Notes: generated by a model from the letters alone, not told the origin. A stretch of 64,000 bases of DNA from Acinetobacter chengduensis (GCF_003664645.1 NZ_RCHC01000002.1:265731-329730), one strand, 5' to 3'. Numbered from the stretch's first letter, positions 25,824-36,252 are shown. Program-made: numbers and translations.

Positions 25824-28802
25824 ATGAGCGTATCGGAAATTAGACCGATTGCCATTGAGGATGAGCTGAAAAGTTCATATCTTGATTATGCAATGAGCGT
25901 GATTGTATCTCGTGCATTGCCTGATGTGCGTGATGGTCTAAAACCAGTTCATCGTCGTGTGCTGTTTGCAATGCACGAATTGGGCAATGATTACAACAAA
26001 GCATACAAAAAGTCTGCCCGTGTTGTTGGTGACGTGATCGGTAAATATCACCCGCATGGTGATTTTGCTGTATACGAAACAATTGTTCGTATGGCACAAG
26101 ACTTTAGTTTGCGCTACCAATTAGTCGATGGCCAAGGTAACTTTGGTTCTGTCGATGGTGACAGTGCCGCTGCAATGCGTTATACCGAAGTTCGTATGCG
26201 TAAATTAACGCATGAGCTTTTGGCAGATTTAGAAAAAGATACCGTTGAATGGGAAGATAACTACGACGGTTCTGAACGTATTCCTCAAGTGATGCCAACT
26301 CGCGTACCTAACCTATTAATTAATGGTGTAGCAGGTATTGCGGTAGGTATGGCGACCAATATGGCACCGCATAACATGACTGAAGTCGTGAATGCCTGCT
26401 TAGCTTATGCTAATGATCCACAAATCAGTATTGAAGGTTTGATGGAACATATCTCTGGTCCCGATTTCCCGACTGGCGGTATTATTTACGGTAAATCAGG
26501 CATTGTTGATGCCTACCGTATGGGTAAAGGCCGTTTGCATATTCGTGGCAAGTACCACATTGAAGAAGATGCAAAAACGGGTCGTAATACCATCGTATTT
26601 ACAGAAATTCCATATCAAGTGAATAAAGCGAGAACGATCGAACGTATTGCTGAGCTCGTGAAAGAGAAAAAACTCGAAGGTATTTCTGAGCTTCGTGATG
26701 AGTCAGATAAAGATGGTATGCGTATTGCCATTGACTTAAAACGTGGTGAAAACGCTGAAGTTGTGGTGAATAATCTATTCCAAAACACACAGCTTGAGAA
26801 CTCATTTAGCATCAACATGGTTTGCCTAGACAATGGTCAACCAAAGTTGATGAATCTCAAAGATATTATTGCTGCCTTCATTCGTCACCGCCAAGAAGTG
26901 GTGACACGTCGTACGATGTACGAATTACGCAAAGCGCGTGAACGTGGCCATATCTTAGAAGGTTTGACGGTTGCACTGGCAAACATTGATGCCATTATTG
27001 AAACCATTAAAACCTCTGCGAACCCAGCTGAAGCACGTGAGCGCTTGCAAGCAGGTGAATGGGCAGGTGGTGGTGTGGTTGCATTGCTTGAAAAAGCAGG
27101 TGCAGTCTCTGTACGTCCTGATGAGATTGAAGGCGAAGATTTAAGCCGTCCATTTGGTTTAACAGGTGATATTTATCGCTTATCTCCAACACAAGTGGGT
27201 GCGATTTTAGAGCTTCGTTTACATCGTTTAACAGGCCTAGAGCAAGATAAGTTACAAGCTGAATATACTGAAATTCTTTCTCAAATTGCTGAATATACTG
27301 CAATTTTGAATGATTTTAATTTATTGATGAATGTGATTAAAGAAGAACTTGCACTGATTTTACAGCAGTATGGCGATGCGCGTCGTACTGAGATTGTAGA
27401 GTCACGTATTGACTTCTCTCGTGAAGACTTGATCCCTGAAGAGCAAATGGTATTGACTGTTTCTCAATCAGGTTATGCAAAAACACAACCATTGTCTGAT
27501 TATGCTGCACAGCGTCGCGGTGGTCGTGGTAAGTCTGCGACATCTATGAAAGAAGATGATTACATTCAACATCTGATTGTGACGTCTAGCCATGCAACGG
27601 TGCTATGTTTTACCAACGTTGGTAAAGTGTACCGTCTGCGTGTGTTTGAGGTGCCTCAAGCATCACGTGGTGCGAAAGGCCGTCCAATGGTGAATCTATT
27701 GCCATTAGATGAGAACGAAACAATTACAGCAATTTTACCTGTAATTGATGCACCGAAGAAATTCAAAGAACGTTTGGCTGAGTTCCGTGCCTTTGTGAAA
27801 ACCAACAAAGCACATTTACAGCAAAATGAAATCATTGCAAATCACTATGATGCCTTAGAAGTAGCTTTTGCTGAACTTGCAGATGGTGATGATCTGTCTG
27901 ATGCATTGCGTATTCAATTGAAAGAATTAGGTTTAGAACTTTCCACAACTGATTTAGACGATGAAATTGTTGCTGATTTTGCAAACTTTGCAGAAAACTT
28001 ACGTAAAAACTTCTACGTATTTATGGCAACAGAATACGGCACCATTAAACGTGTAGAGTTAGAGCAATTTAGTAACGTACGTTCAAATGGTTTACGTGCC
28101 ATTGAACTTGCTGGCGATGACCGCTTAATTGGGGTTGCCATTACAGATGGCGAACAGCAAATTATGTTGTTCTCGAACGAAGGTAAGGCAATTCGTTTTG
28201 CTGAAACTGATGTTCGCGCAATGGGTCGTTCTGCCAAAGGTGTACGTGGTATGCGTGTCACTATTGGTGCAGCACAAGCTGAAGAAGAACTCGAAAATGA
28301 TGTAGATTCTGATGATGAAGATACAGATGTAAGCTTCTTGAGCCGAATTGTATCGCTTGTAGTTGTACCAGAAACTGGCGAAGTATTATGTGCTTCTGCA
28401 AATGGTTATGGTAAACGTACGCCAGTCGATGACTTCCCAACCAAGAAACGTGGCGGTAAAGGCGTAATTGCCATTAAAACGTCTGACCGTAATGGTGAGT
28501 TAGTGGGTGCTGTTGCGATTGATGCATCTAAAGAATTGATGCTGATTTCTGACGGTGGCACATTGGTTCGTACACGTGCCTCTGAAGTGGCACAAACAGG
28601 TCGTAATGCACAAGGTGTTCGCTTAATCCGTTTAGGTGAAAATGAAACTCTAGTGGGTGTTGAAGCCATTGAAGCTGTAGAAGAAGATGAAATTTTGGAA
28701 GAAATTTCAGCGATTGATGCAGAACAATTGGTAGATGACTCGACTATTATGGATCAAATTGAAACTGAATCAGACGATTTAAATGAGCCTGAAGAAGACT
28801 AA
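25824..28802 (+). CDS. gyrA: DNA gyrase subunit A with quinolone-site substitution and large C-terminal insertion
   Basis: GyrA cuts and rejoins DNA to introduce negative supercoils. The catalytic Tyr is residue 120 ([10 protein letters not shown]), equivalent to E. coli Tyr122, and the GyrA box appears as QRRGGRGKS. Two things are odd. First, the quinolone-determining region reads [17 protein letters not shown], with Phe81 (codon ttt, 26064-26066) where E. coli has Ser83. Second, the product is 992 residues, against 875 in E. coli and about 904 in A. baumannii from memory. An extra, largely helical and charged block of about 85 residues (about 641-729) splits a C-terminal beta-pinwheel blade between ITAILPV and [16 protein letters not shown] second acidic loop (around [13 protein letters not shown]) and an acidic tail are also present. 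The frame is intact. Confidence 0.97.
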   Translation: MSVSEIRPIAIEDELKSSYLDYAMSVIVSRALPDVRDGLKPVHRRVLFAMHELGNDYNKAYKKSARVVGDVIGKYHPHGDFAVYETIVRMAQDFSLRYQLVDGQGNFGSVDGDSAAAMRYTEVRMRKLTHELLADLEKDTVEWEDNYDGSERIPQVMPTRVPNLLINGVAGIAVGMATNMAPHNMTEVVNACLAYANDPQISIEGLMEHISGPDFPTGGIIYGKSGIVDAYRMGKGRLHIRGKYHIEEDAKTGRNTIVFTEIPYQVNKARTIERIAELVKEKKLEGISELRDESDKDGMRIAIDLKRGENAEVVVNNLFQNTQLENSFSINMVCLDNGQPKLMNLKDIIAAFIRHRQEVVTRRTMYELRKARERGHILEGLTVALANIDAIIETIKTSANPAEARERLQAGEWAGGGVVALLEKAGAVSVRPDEIEGEDLSRPFGLTGDIYRLSPTQVGAILELRLHRLTGLEQDKLQAEYTEILSQIAEYTAILNDFNLLMNVIKEELALILQQYGDARRTEIVESRIDFSREDLIPEEQMVLTVSQSGYAKTQPLSDYAAQRRGGRGKSATSMKEDDYIQHLIVTSSHATVLCFTNVGKVYRLRVFEVPQASRGAKGRPMVNLLPLDENETITAILPVIDAPKKFKERLAEFRAFVKTNKAHLQQNEIIANHYDALEVAFAELADGDDLSDALRIQLKELGLELSTTDLDDEIVADFANFAENLRKNFYVFMATEYGTIKRVELEQFSNVRSNGLRAIELAGDDRLIGVAITDGEQQIMLFSNEGKAIRFAETDVRAMGRSAKGVRGMRVTIGAAQAEEELENDVDSDDEDTDVSFLSRIVSLVVVPETGEVLCASANGYGKRTPVDDFPTKKRGGKGVIAIKTSDRNGELVGAVAIDASKELMLISDGGTLVRTRASEVAQTGRNAQGVRLIRLGENETLVGVEAIEAVEEDEILEEISAIDAEQLVDDSTIMDQIETESDDLNEPEED

Positions 28803-28813
28803 TTCATCATTTT

Positions 28814-28841
28814 AAAAGAGGGCGCTACGGCGTCCTTTTTT
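28814..28841 (+). terminator. gyrA terminator
   Basis: Arms aaaagagggcgc (28814-28825) and gcgtcctttttt (28830-28841) pair with two wobbles around a tacg loop and end in a T-run. Confidence 0.75.
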
Positions 28842-28911
28842 ATTTCTAAACTAAAATATATGGTCATAATGATGTATATACTACAGACCTAAAATGTGGA
28901 AAAGCGTGGAT

Positions 28912-29346
28912 ATGAAGGCAAAAATAGTTTTACTCGGTTGTGCAATGCTAATGTCGGGTTGTGGTCAAATTGGAAAAAATGCCATAGCTGATCCAAGTGT
29001 GGAACAAGCTCAAGTTGCCCAAGCTGTGTATGATCAATTGCGAGAAGGGAACCTTGAAAAACTATATCCTTACTTCGAGCCTGAACTGACAGCCAAGTTT
29101 ATGCAAAATGAAAAAGAGCTACGCAAATTTGCTCGAAGTATTCCAAAGCAAGAATATACACGTAAAAATATTGTCTCTAAGCACTTTGAAACAGCTACTG
29201 GACAACCGTCTTTATACACTGTGACTTATGAATATGGTTATAGTAATAAAAATCTGGTGCAGTACGATGTGAGTTTTGATAAACCTGCTGGGAGTAGCAA
29301 AATTCGTAAATTGAATCTCTCCGTTTTTGGTGAATCGACTAAGTAA
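28912..29346 (+). CDS. Small putative lipoprotein
   Basis: A 144-residue lipoprotein of unknown function. From the ATG at 28912 the signal peptide is MKAKIVLLGCAMLMSGC with the lipobox Cys at residue 17 (LMSGC). The mature part, with helical EQAQVAQAVYDQLREGNLE and a following beta-rich half (VTYEYGYSNKNLVQYDVSF), resembles a small NTF2/DUF4019-like or cystatin-like fold, but I cannot name it. An earlier in-frame start at 28894 gives a poorer signal peptide. It is monocistronic, behind gyrA and followed by its own terminator. Confidence 0.75.
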   Translation: MKAKIVLLGCAMLMSGCGQIGKNAIADPSVEQAQVAQAVYDQLREGNLEKLYPYFEPELTAKFMQNEKELRKFARSIPKQEYTRKNIVSKHFETATGQPSLYTVTYEYGYSNKNLVQYDVSFDKPAGSSKIRKLNLSVFGESTK

Positions 29347-29375
29347 TTAGAGTCGCTCTTACAGAATTGAATTTG

Positions 29376-29404
29376 AAAAAGGATGCCTAAGCATCCTTTT
29401 TTTT
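29376..29404 (+). terminator. Lipoprotein-gene terminator
   Basis: aaaaaggatgc / gcatcctttttttt around a ctaa loop. Confidence 0.9.
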
Positions 29405-29731
29405 ATATTAATTTTTTACACACATACGATCTTGCGTCGAAATATTAGGGGACTTAAAAGTTCATGGCAGGGTCAAGTTACATTATAGCTGAGCTAAACG
29501 TATCTAATTCTGTCTGTGGATTGAATCAAACATAATTGTCATTCATGAGTGTTTTTATGCTTAAGCCAAGAAGCCGATTCAAATAGCTTAAGAGCAGGAT
29601 AGGATGATGTAATGCCTGCACGCTAAGGGGTGTTATGCCAATCCAGTCTACACAGCTTGCTAAATAGCGAGATAAGCTTTAATGGCTTAATGTGCATTAG
29701 CTACTATTATTTTAAATAAAATTACAGCCAT

Positions 29732-29761
29732 AAAAAATGGACGCCTAAACGTCCATTTTTT
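29732..29761 (-). terminator. gltP terminator
   Basis: Arms aaaaaatggacg (29732-29743) and cgtccatttttt (29750-29761), just past the gltP stop on the minus strand. Confidence 0.9.
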
Positions 29762-29779
29762 CTTTGACATGAAAAAGTA

Positions 29780-31075
29780 TTATTCGCGACTAGTCATTGT
29801 CTCGTGATAATTTTTTTGTTTTTCAGTGTCAAATTGACCTTCCCATTTACTAATAACCAGTACTGCAAGTGCGTTACCAATTACGTTTAATGCAGTACGT
29901 GCCATATCTAAAATACGGTCAATACCTGCAATAAATGCCAAGCCTTCTAAAGGAATACCCACGCTACCTAACGTTGCAAGAAGTACTACAAAAGACACAC
30001 CAGGAACACCCGCGATACCTTTAGAGGTAATCATGAGGGTAAGTACTAGAATGATTTGTTGGCCAATTGAAAGATCGATACCGTATAGCTGTGCAATAAA
30101 GATAGCAGCAATACTTTGATACAGTGTTGAACCATCGAGGTTAAATGAATAACCAATTGGAATGACGAAGCTGGTAATCGGTTTTGGCGCACCGTAAGCT
30201 TCCATTTTTTCCATAATACGAGGCAATACTGTCTCAGAACTTGCTGTTGAATAGGCAAGAATGAGCTCGTCTTTTAAGATTTTAATAATGGTCCAAATAC
30301 TGAAACCACAGATTTTGGCAACAATACCTAAAACCACAAAAGCAAAGAAGAAAATAGCACCGTAAACCAATAGCGCTAATTTTACTAAAGGTATTAATGA
30401 GCTAAAACCAAAGTTCGCAACAGTCGCGGCGATCAGACCGAATACACCCAGTGGTGCAAACTTCATAATCATGTGCGTTACTTTGAACATGGTTTCAGAA
30501 ACAGCATTTAATACATTCAGTAAAGGCTGTTTTGTTTCTTGATCCAAAGCGCCCAAACCAATACCAAACATTACCGAGAAGAAAATAATCGGGAGCATTT
30601 GACCGCTAGTCAGTGCTGCGAAGAAGTTTGGTGGAATGAGTGATAATACAGTTTGTACTAAACCATGTGATTGTTCACTCACCGCATGGGTCGTTTCTTG
30701 GTATTTAGAAATGTCCACTTGGGTCAGGCTCGACATATCAATGCCTGCACCCGGTTGGAAAATATTAGCAGCGACTAAACCAACCAAAATTGCAATTGTG
30801 GTAATAATTTCAAAATATAGAATCGTTCTGAAGCCAAGCTTACCAAGGCTAGCTCCTTGCTTCGTGTTTGCAATACCCAAAATTAACATAGAAACCACAA
30901 GTGGAATCACAATCATTTTGATGAGGGTAATGAAAATTGAGCCCAATGGCGTTAAAACATTGTTAACTAAGGCATCACGATATTCAGGAGAATAGTGAAG
31001 GAATGAGCCTACAAGTATACCTAAAATCAGCGCGATAACGATTTGCCATGCAAGGCTCATCTTAATTTTTTTCAT
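29780..31075 (-). CDS. gltP: Proton/glutamate-aspartate symporter (DAACS family)
   Basis: An inner-membrane dicarboxylic amino acid symporter of 431 residues. It follows E. coli GltP closely from memory: SLAWQIVIALILGILVGSFL at the N-terminus, FQPGAGIDMSSLTQVDISKY, LAYSTASSETVLPRIMEKM (the serine-rich HP1 loop), GYSFNLDGSTLYQSIAAIF and TSKGIAGVPGVSF (HP2), then DRILDMARTALNVIGNA. These are the substrate- and cation-binding elements of the family. Substrate is likely glutamate/aspartate, coupled to protons. It is monocistronic. Confidence 0.92.
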   Translation of the reverse strand: MKKIKMSLAWQIVIALILGILVGSFLHYSPEYRDALVNNVLTPLGSIFITLIKMIVIPLVVSMLILGIANTKQGASLGKLGFRTILYFEIITTIAILVGLVAANIFQPGAGIDMSSLTQVDISKYQETTHAVSEQSHGLVQTVLSLIPPNFFAALTSGQMLPIIFFSVMFGIGLGALDQETKQPLLNVLNAVSETMFKVTHMIMKFAPLGVFGLIAATVANFGFSSLIPLVKLALLVYGAIFFFAFVVLGIVAKICGFSIWTIIKILKDELILAYSTASSETVLPRIMEKMEAYGAPKPITSFVIPIGYSFNLDGSTLYQSIAAIFIAQLYGIDLSIGQQIILVLTLMITSKGIAGVPGVSFVVLLATLGSVGIPLEGLAFIAGIDRILDMARTALNVIGNALAVLVISKWEGQFDTEKQKNYHETMTSRE

Positions 31076-31325
31076 ACTCAGCTCTGAAAAAAGTTAGCTA
31101 TAAATAAAATCCGCAAAAGGTCTTCATACCCATTTTAAAAAAAAGAGTATTCGTGGCGAAAAAAAGCAGATTGGGAGAACTTTATTGTGAATTGATTGTG
31201 GAGATTCATCCAACAAAATTTAATCATTAGTATTCTATTTGGTTATATTTAGGTCGGTTTTAGTTGCTAATTCGATCCCATATATTTTTTTAATTTATAA
31301 AACAGATAAAAAATAAGAATAAATG

Positions 31326-32420
31326 CTATTTATCTCTCAGGCAGAGTCTAAAATAAGCAAGGGTGAATGAAATACACATAAAACAGGTTAAATAAATTAA
31401 TTTAGGCACGACAAGGTGAGTTTCTACGCCCATTTGGTTGAGTTGAATAAACATTTGTATACCTTGGGTGGAAGGTAAGAGCATTGAGAAATCCTGCATC
31501 CAAGAAGGCATTGCTGCTAATGGCCACGCTGTACCAGTCAGTAAAAATAGCGGAATAGATGTAAATACAATTAGGTGTCCAGCACGTTCTGGCATGTCTA
31601 AAAACGAAGCTAACAGCATGCTTAACGAAATAATGCAGCCCACATAAATAGGGACAGCCACCAACATGCCCCAAAAGTTGCCGCCACGTGGGTAGTCATA
31701 TAGCCAAAAGGTAAAACCAAATAGATAAAAACAGCCTAAGCAACCAATGCAGAGTACAGCAACAAAAATACCCATCAGCTCTTTGGGTTGGGCAGTCCAG
31801 CCTTGTTCACGGTAACCAGCAATTAGCATACATAAACCAAGTAATATGGTTTGATGGATAATTAAAGGCGCGACGGCAGGAAAGATATAGCTACCATAGC
31901 CAGATAAGGTATTAAACAAAGGAACTTGATGAACAGACAAAGCAGGGGAGAAATGTGAAATATTGCCAAATTTTTCTGTGTAATCTTTCAAGGCATTTTC
32001 AATTGAACTGGCTAAACCAAGGCCAATTTGTTTGGTCTTTAAAAAATTGGCAGCACTTAAATACAGTCCGATTCCACCTTCTTCGCCACGGCGTATACTT
32101 TGGCTTAGGTTTTCTGGCAATAATAAAATACCATCTGCTTGTTGATGTTGAACCATCTGCTCAGCATCTAAAAAGTTGGTAGTGATGGCTTTAATTTCTA
32201 CATTTGGACTTTGTGCAACTTGGTCAATAATAGCCGAAGTCATAGGACTTTGCTCTTCATCAACAATCACAATAGGAATGGATTGAGCTTGCTGAGCTTG
32301 ATACGCTGTTGGGTAGAAGAAGCTATAGAATACGACCGATAGGATAAGTGTCGTGAGTATGGATGAATTGGCAAAAATATCTTTAAAGGTTTTGCAGAAA
32401 TAATACAGCAGGCTATTCAT
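31326..32420 (-). CDS. ABC-2 type transporter permease (second of pair)
   Basis: A 364-residue ABC-2-family permease (YhhJ/YbhR type). One N-terminal membrane helix (about 20-38) is followed by a large periplasmic domain and about five C-terminal helices. The C-terminal half has the usual FTSIPLFLLTGTAWPLAAMPSWM stretch. Its start overlaps the previous permease by 4 bases, so the two are co-translated. It is the last gene of a TolC-HlyD-permease-permease operon. Transport by ABC-2 permeases needs an ATP-binding subunit, and none is encoded in the operon or its flanks. Confidence 0.88.
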   Translation of the reverse strand: MNSLLYYFCKTFKDIFANSSILTTLILSVVFYSFFYPTAYQAQQAQSIPIVIVDEEQSPMTSAIIDQVAQSPNVEIKAITTNFLDAEQMVQHQQADGILLLPENLSQSIRRGEEGGIGLYLSAANFLKTKQIGLGLASSIENALKDYTEKFGNISHFSPALSVHQVPLFNTLSGYGSYIFPAVAPLIIHQTILLGLCMLIAGYREQGWTAQPKELMGIFVAVLCIGCLGCFYLFGFTFWLYDYPRGGNFWGMLVAVPIYVGCIISLSMLLASFLDMPERAGHLIVFTSIPLFLLTGTAWPLAAMPSWMQDFSMLLPSTQGIQMFIQLNQMGVETHLVVPKLIYLTCFMCISFTLAYFRLCLRDK

Positions 32421-33547
32421 GATTTAAGCCCTCGTGCTTGTTTCTTCAAAAATAGATAGGCCAGTGCACCATACACCAGTGCATAAACCAATAATACGAA
32501 TAGAGGCTGTACTGATGAGCTGAAGGGACTACCAATCACCCATTGTTCGGTTTGTAACTTGGCATAAGGTGTATAGGGAATAATATGCGCCCAGAACTTA
32601 GTAAATAGTGGCGCATTATTTAAAGGTAGAGTCACGCCAGCAAAGCTAAGAGATGAACCACCATAAACGGCAATAATGCCGAAAGTTTTGCTTAAATTAC
32701 CCGTAGCTAATACCAAGGCACTGCTTAAAAAAGCATAAGCACTATAAAATAAAATTTGAGCAAGCAAAATTAACCACAAATGGCCAGCCACAAACCAGCC
32801 ACGTATATCAATTAGCCAAAACATCCATAGCCAAGTCCACAAACTAAAAATGGCTACATAGGTTAAATTTTTAGAGATTAATGCATAAAAAAAACTTTGC
32901 GGTTTTAACCAATCTTGTGCGTGATTAAATTTAAATTCCTGTCCGACAGCAAAAGCCACGCAGCAACACAGCAGTAAATGTAAAATTGCAGGGATCATAT
33001 AAGGTTCTAAATAGAACTCATAATTTAAGCCCGGATTGTAAAGCGCCGAAATTTTGACATTGGGAGTCGGGGCTTCCAAATATGGAATTTTTTGCTCTAA
33101 ATAATTTTGGCCTGCAAAATTCGCAAGTGCTTGTAAGGTGCTGACCAGCATGGCAGAAGAAATAGTATTACCTATACTAAAGTAGCTTTGGTTAAACATA
33201 ATACTAATTTGCGCATCTTTGGCTTGGACAAAACGTTGTTCTGCACCCGAAGGGATCAGTACATAGCCCCAAATATCATTTTGGTTCAATAAGCGTTCTA
33301 TTTCATCTTGATCTTCACTGACCACTTGAATGTGTAGCGTTTCATTGAGTGCCAAATAGCGTTTAATGTTTTGACTCAAGGCACCCTTATCTTGATCTAA
33401 AATTGCAATGGGTAAATGAGATGGCTTACCTTGGGCGAACATACTGCTAAATAAAACAATGATAAAAAGTGGGGCAAGGGTGACCAAACATAAATCCCAT
33501 TTGTGTTGTAATAAATAGCGACATTCACGGCTAATCCCTGCCCACAT
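32417..33547 (-). CDS. ABC-2 type transporter permease (first of pair)
   Basis: A 376-residue permease with the same architecture as its downstream partner: N-terminal helix (about 18-36), a large soluble periplasmic domain (about 40-170) and about five helices after residue 180. The end is basic (FLKKQARGLKS). It begins just 2 bases after the HlyD gene and overlaps the next gene. The pair would form a heterodimeric exporter feeding the HlyD adaptor and the TolC-like channel. No ATPase domain is fused to it. Confidence 0.88.
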   Translation of the reverse strand: MWAGISRECRYLLQHKWDLCLVTLAPLFIIVLFSSMFAQGKPSHLPIAILDQDKGALSQNIKRYLALNETLHIQVVSEDQDEIERLLNQNDIWGYVLIPSGAEQRFVQAKDAQISIMFNQSYFSIGNTISSAMLVSTLQALANFAGQNYLEQKIPYLEAPTPNVKISALYNPGLNYEFYLEPYMIPAILHLLLCCCVAFAVGQEFKFNHAQDWLKPQSFFYALISKNLTYVAIFSLWTWLWMFWLIDIRGWFVAGHLWLILLAQILFYSAYAFLSSALVLATGNLSKTFGIIAVYGGSSLSFAGVTLPLNNAPLFTKFWAHIIPYTPYAKLQTEQWVIGSPFSSSVQPLFVLLVYALVYGALAYLFLKKQARGLKS

Positions 33548-33549
33548 AG

Positions 33550-34743
33550 TTATGGTGCCTCTTTCACTTTAAATAAAACACTCATGCCAACTTTTAGCTC
33601 TGGTATGGCTTGCTCGGGCACCAAATGAACTTTAAAGCTACGAATGTCATAACCACCTGTTTGGCGCGTGGTTTTAATGGTGGCAAATTCTCCTTCGGCA
33701 TCAATATGCTTAATTTTGAAGTTGGCTGTTTTATCTAGTGCAGGAATATAACCTTGTAAGCTTTGAGCTTGGTAAACCGAACGATATTGGTCTTCACGCA
33801 CATTTAAGCTAATGGAAATGTCATCATCTAAAATAATACTGGCGACTGGCACACCAATTGCGATCAACTCAGAGGGTTTGGCATAGATTTTGGAAATAGT
33901 TCCATTCACAGGTGAGAGCAATTTGGTTTCAGCTTCAAGCGCATTCGCTTCGGCAACGGCTGCATTGGCAATGTCGACTTGAGCATCGGCAGTGGATTTT
34001 TGTTGCGGTGTACTACCACGCTGTGCACGCGCATATTGCTGGTATGCGGCTTCGGTCATTTGTGCAGATGATTTGGCAGCGGCCTGCATTTCATCACGAC
34101 GTTGGCGTGAGATCACACCTTCTTGAAACAAATGAGCACCACGGGTATAGGTGGTATGTGCCAACTCTTGTTGTGCTTTGAGCGACTGCCAATTGGCATA
34201 TAAACTGGCAATATTTTCTTCTTGTGAACCACGATCTGTAGTGGACTGTAAAGCTAAAGCAGATTGTAAGCTGGCAAGCGCTTGTTGTTTTTTAGCATCT
34301 ACTTCTGGGCTATAAAGTCGGACCAATTCTTGGTTTTTATGCACTTTTTGCCCTTCATGCACATAAATTTCTTCAATTCGGCTCGGTACTTTAGTCGCAA
34401 TATGAATGGTTTCTGCTTCGACTCGACCTTGTAGCTCAACTTCTTTGGGTTGATAGCTTTTCCAAAGTCCAAAGGCAATCAGTCCTAAAATACAAATCAG
34501 CACCACAATTGCAATGATCTTCATAGCTTTAGATGGAGGAGCCTTCTGAGTCTCAACTTGTGTATGCGTTGGGTTCTCAGCTGTCATAGTTGCAGGTGGA
34601 GCAACAGAGTTGCCACTTTGGGTTGAATCTGGGTGATCTGGCGTGTTGGTTGGTGTTGCATCACTGTTGCCATTCGTTTCAGCGGGTGGGAGATTGTCTA
34701 TGCTCTCTTTTGAATTTGGATCTTGATTCATATTTTTACCCAT
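33550..34743 (-). CDS. HlyD/EmrA-type membrane fusion protein
   Basis: A 397-residue periplasmic adaptor. The cytoplasmic N-terminus (about 1-75) is rich in Pro, Asn, Thr and Gln. A single membrane helix follows (IIAIVVLICILGLIAFGLW, about 76-95), then the barrel-sandwich half (VELQGRVEAETIHIATKVPS), a long alpha-helical hairpin (about 150-270) and a beta-barrel domain. It bridges the inner-membrane permeases and the outer-membrane channel. It starts 6 bases after the TolC-like gene. The low-complexity tail is longer than usual for the family. Confidence 0.9.
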   Translation of the reverse strand: MGKNMNQDPNSKESIDNLPPAETNGNSDATPTNTPDHPDSTQSGNSVAPPATMTAENPTHTQVETQKAPPSKAMKIIAIVVLICILGLIAFGLWKSYQPKEVELQGRVEAETIHIATKVPSRIEEIYVHEGQKVHKNQELVRLYSPEVDAKKQQALASLQSALALQSTTDRGSQEENIASLYANWQSLKAQQELAHTTYTRGAHLFQEGVISRQRRDEMQAAAKSSAQMTEAAYQQYARAQRGSTPQQKSTADAQVDIANAAVAEANALEAETKLLSPVNGTISKIYAKPSELIAIGVPVASIILDDDISISLNVREDQYRSVYQAQSLQGYIPALDKTANFKIKHIDAEGEFATIKTTRQTGGYDIRSFKVHLVPEQAIPELKVGMSVLFKVKEAP

Positions 34744-34749
34744 GTGAAT

Positions 34750-36252
34750 TTAACGAATGTAGTGCGTATTGGGCTGATTTATAAAGCTTTGAAACTGCTG
34801 TATCGAGCCGTGGCTTTGTAATAATGTTGCCAATGACATGACATATTTAAACGCATTCAAGGCAGTTTCAGCTTTTAGGCCATTGAGGGTGTTTTGTGCA
34901 TCAATCACTTGGGTTGCGGTGCCCATATCTTCCTTAAATGATAATTGCTGTATACGTAGATTTTCTTGGGCAGCTTTTAGATTTTGCTTAAGAAGTGCAT
35001 CACTTTGCTGTGCAGTTTGTACTTCGCTATATGCGCTAAAAATTGTATTTTCAATTTCTTGCTTGGTGCGTGCTGTTAATAGTTCAGATGCATAGCGTTG
35101 TAATTCGGCTGCCTGCACATTTTTGTTTTTATCAATGCCTGAAAAAAGGTTGTATTTGGCACCTACGCCCACAATCCAGTTTTGATTGCTATCTAAACTA
35201 TATTCACCAAAGGCAAATACATTAGGCTTTTTGCTTGCTTGTTGAACTTTCACATTGGCATTCGCCAGCGCGGTGTCCATTTGCATTTTTTGAATGAGTG
35301 TGGATTGATTTGCAAAACTATCTAGCCATTGTTGTAGTGCAGGTTGTGGTTGCGCATTAATAAATAATGGTGTGCTTAAATCGTTAATTTGCGTATGGTG
35401 CAAAAGGTTATTTAGCTTAAATAAGCTGGCTTGGTACTGTGCTTGGCTATTATTGACGGAACGGGCCGCATTATTTTGCGCAACTTCAAATTGCATGCGC
35501 TGACCTTTACTAATAAAGCCTTGGTTTTCTAATTTAAGTGCATTCTGGTAGTGTAGTTGCATGGCACTCAGATTAGATTGACTGCTGGCCAATAATTGTT
35601 TTTGTAATTGAGCATTAAAGTAGGCTTGGATTAACTCAAAGCGCTGGGTATCTTGTTGTTGCTGAGTGGTTAATTCACTGCGCTGTGCTTTTATTTTGGC
35701 AACATCTTTAGCACTCTGAGTTAAGCCTCCAGTATATATAGGCATCATGACAGAGACAGTAGGCCGAATCACTTGATCATCCAAGACCACTTGTGATGCA
35801 TCTGGAATCAAACCCACACCGTCATGAATCGGTTGCTTTAAGCTTTCTTTGAGCGGGTCTGCAATTGCACCTAAATTAAACTCATCAATTTTGTTATTTA
35901 AACCATTGGTAAGGGATTGTTCAAGGTTGTTTTTAACTGCCCCCAAAGGTACGTCAAGCTCATTATGAAATGCGTATGCACGGACGTTTAAATCCACGCG
36001 AGGTAAGCCAATTCCTTTAATCGCTTCGGCTTCTAACTGTGAGGCTTGCTGTAAGGCTATATTGGCTTGGTTGCTATAGGAGTTGTTGAGTAAATCAATT
36101 TCGGCTTGTTGAAAGCTAATACTTTGCGCTGTGCATAATGGACTGGCTAAAAAGGCACAAGCCAACATTGTACTTTTTGTTGCTCTATTCATTTTTATCA
36201 TTTTATTGAGTAATAGATCTGCACTATTGAAATGTACGAAATATTTTAACAT
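34750..36252 (-). CDS. TolC-family outer-membrane efflux protein
   Basis: A 500-residue TolC-like channel, first gene of the efflux operon. Two outer-membrane-efflux repeats with long coiled-coil helices span most of the protein (ERQ-like Gln/Ala-rich heptads; KLENQGFISKGQRMQFEVA and AYSEVQTAQQSDALLKQNL). The start is unclear. ATG 36252 has a good GGAGA 9 bases upstream, but the signal peptide, MNRATKSTMLACAFLASPLC, only starts at Met21 (36192), where no ribosome-binding site is seen. The mature protein starts near QSISFQQAE. Confidence 0.9.
   Translation of the reverse strand: MLKYFVHFNSADLLLNKMIKMNRATKSTMLACAFLASPLCTAQSISFQQAEIDLLNNSYSNQANIALQQASQLEAEAIKGIGLPRVDLNVRAYAFHNELDVPLGAVKNNLEQSLTNGLNNKIDEFNLGAIADPLKESLKQPIHDGVGLIPDASQVVLDDQVIRPTVSVMMPIYTGGLTQSAKDVAKIKAQRSELTTQQQQDTQRFELIQAYFNAQLQKQLLASSQSNLSAMQLHYQNALKLENQGFISKGQRMQFEVAQNNAARSVNNSQAQYQASLFKLNNLLHHTQINDLSTPLFINAQPQPALQQWLDSFANQSTLIQKMQMDTALANANVKVQQASKKPNVFAFGEYSLDSNQNWIVGVGAKYNLFSGIDKNKNVQAAELQRYASELLTARTKQEIENTIFSAYSEVQTAQQSDALLKQNLKAAQENLRIQQLSFKEDMGTATQVIDAQNTLNGLKAETALNAFKYVMSLATLLQSHGSIQQFQSFINQPNTHYIR

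Larger units (their letters stand above)
29347..29779. other. Intergenic stretch between lipoprotein and gltP
   Basis: Apart from the two terminators at its ends this 433-base stretch holds no supported gene. A minus-strand frame is open for 50 codons (29529-29678) but has no usable start. Confidence 0.5.

Noticed and set aside
29529..29678. 50-codon open stretch on the minus strand between two terminators
   Set aside because: It follows a stop codon and has no usable start; an old remnant or chance.
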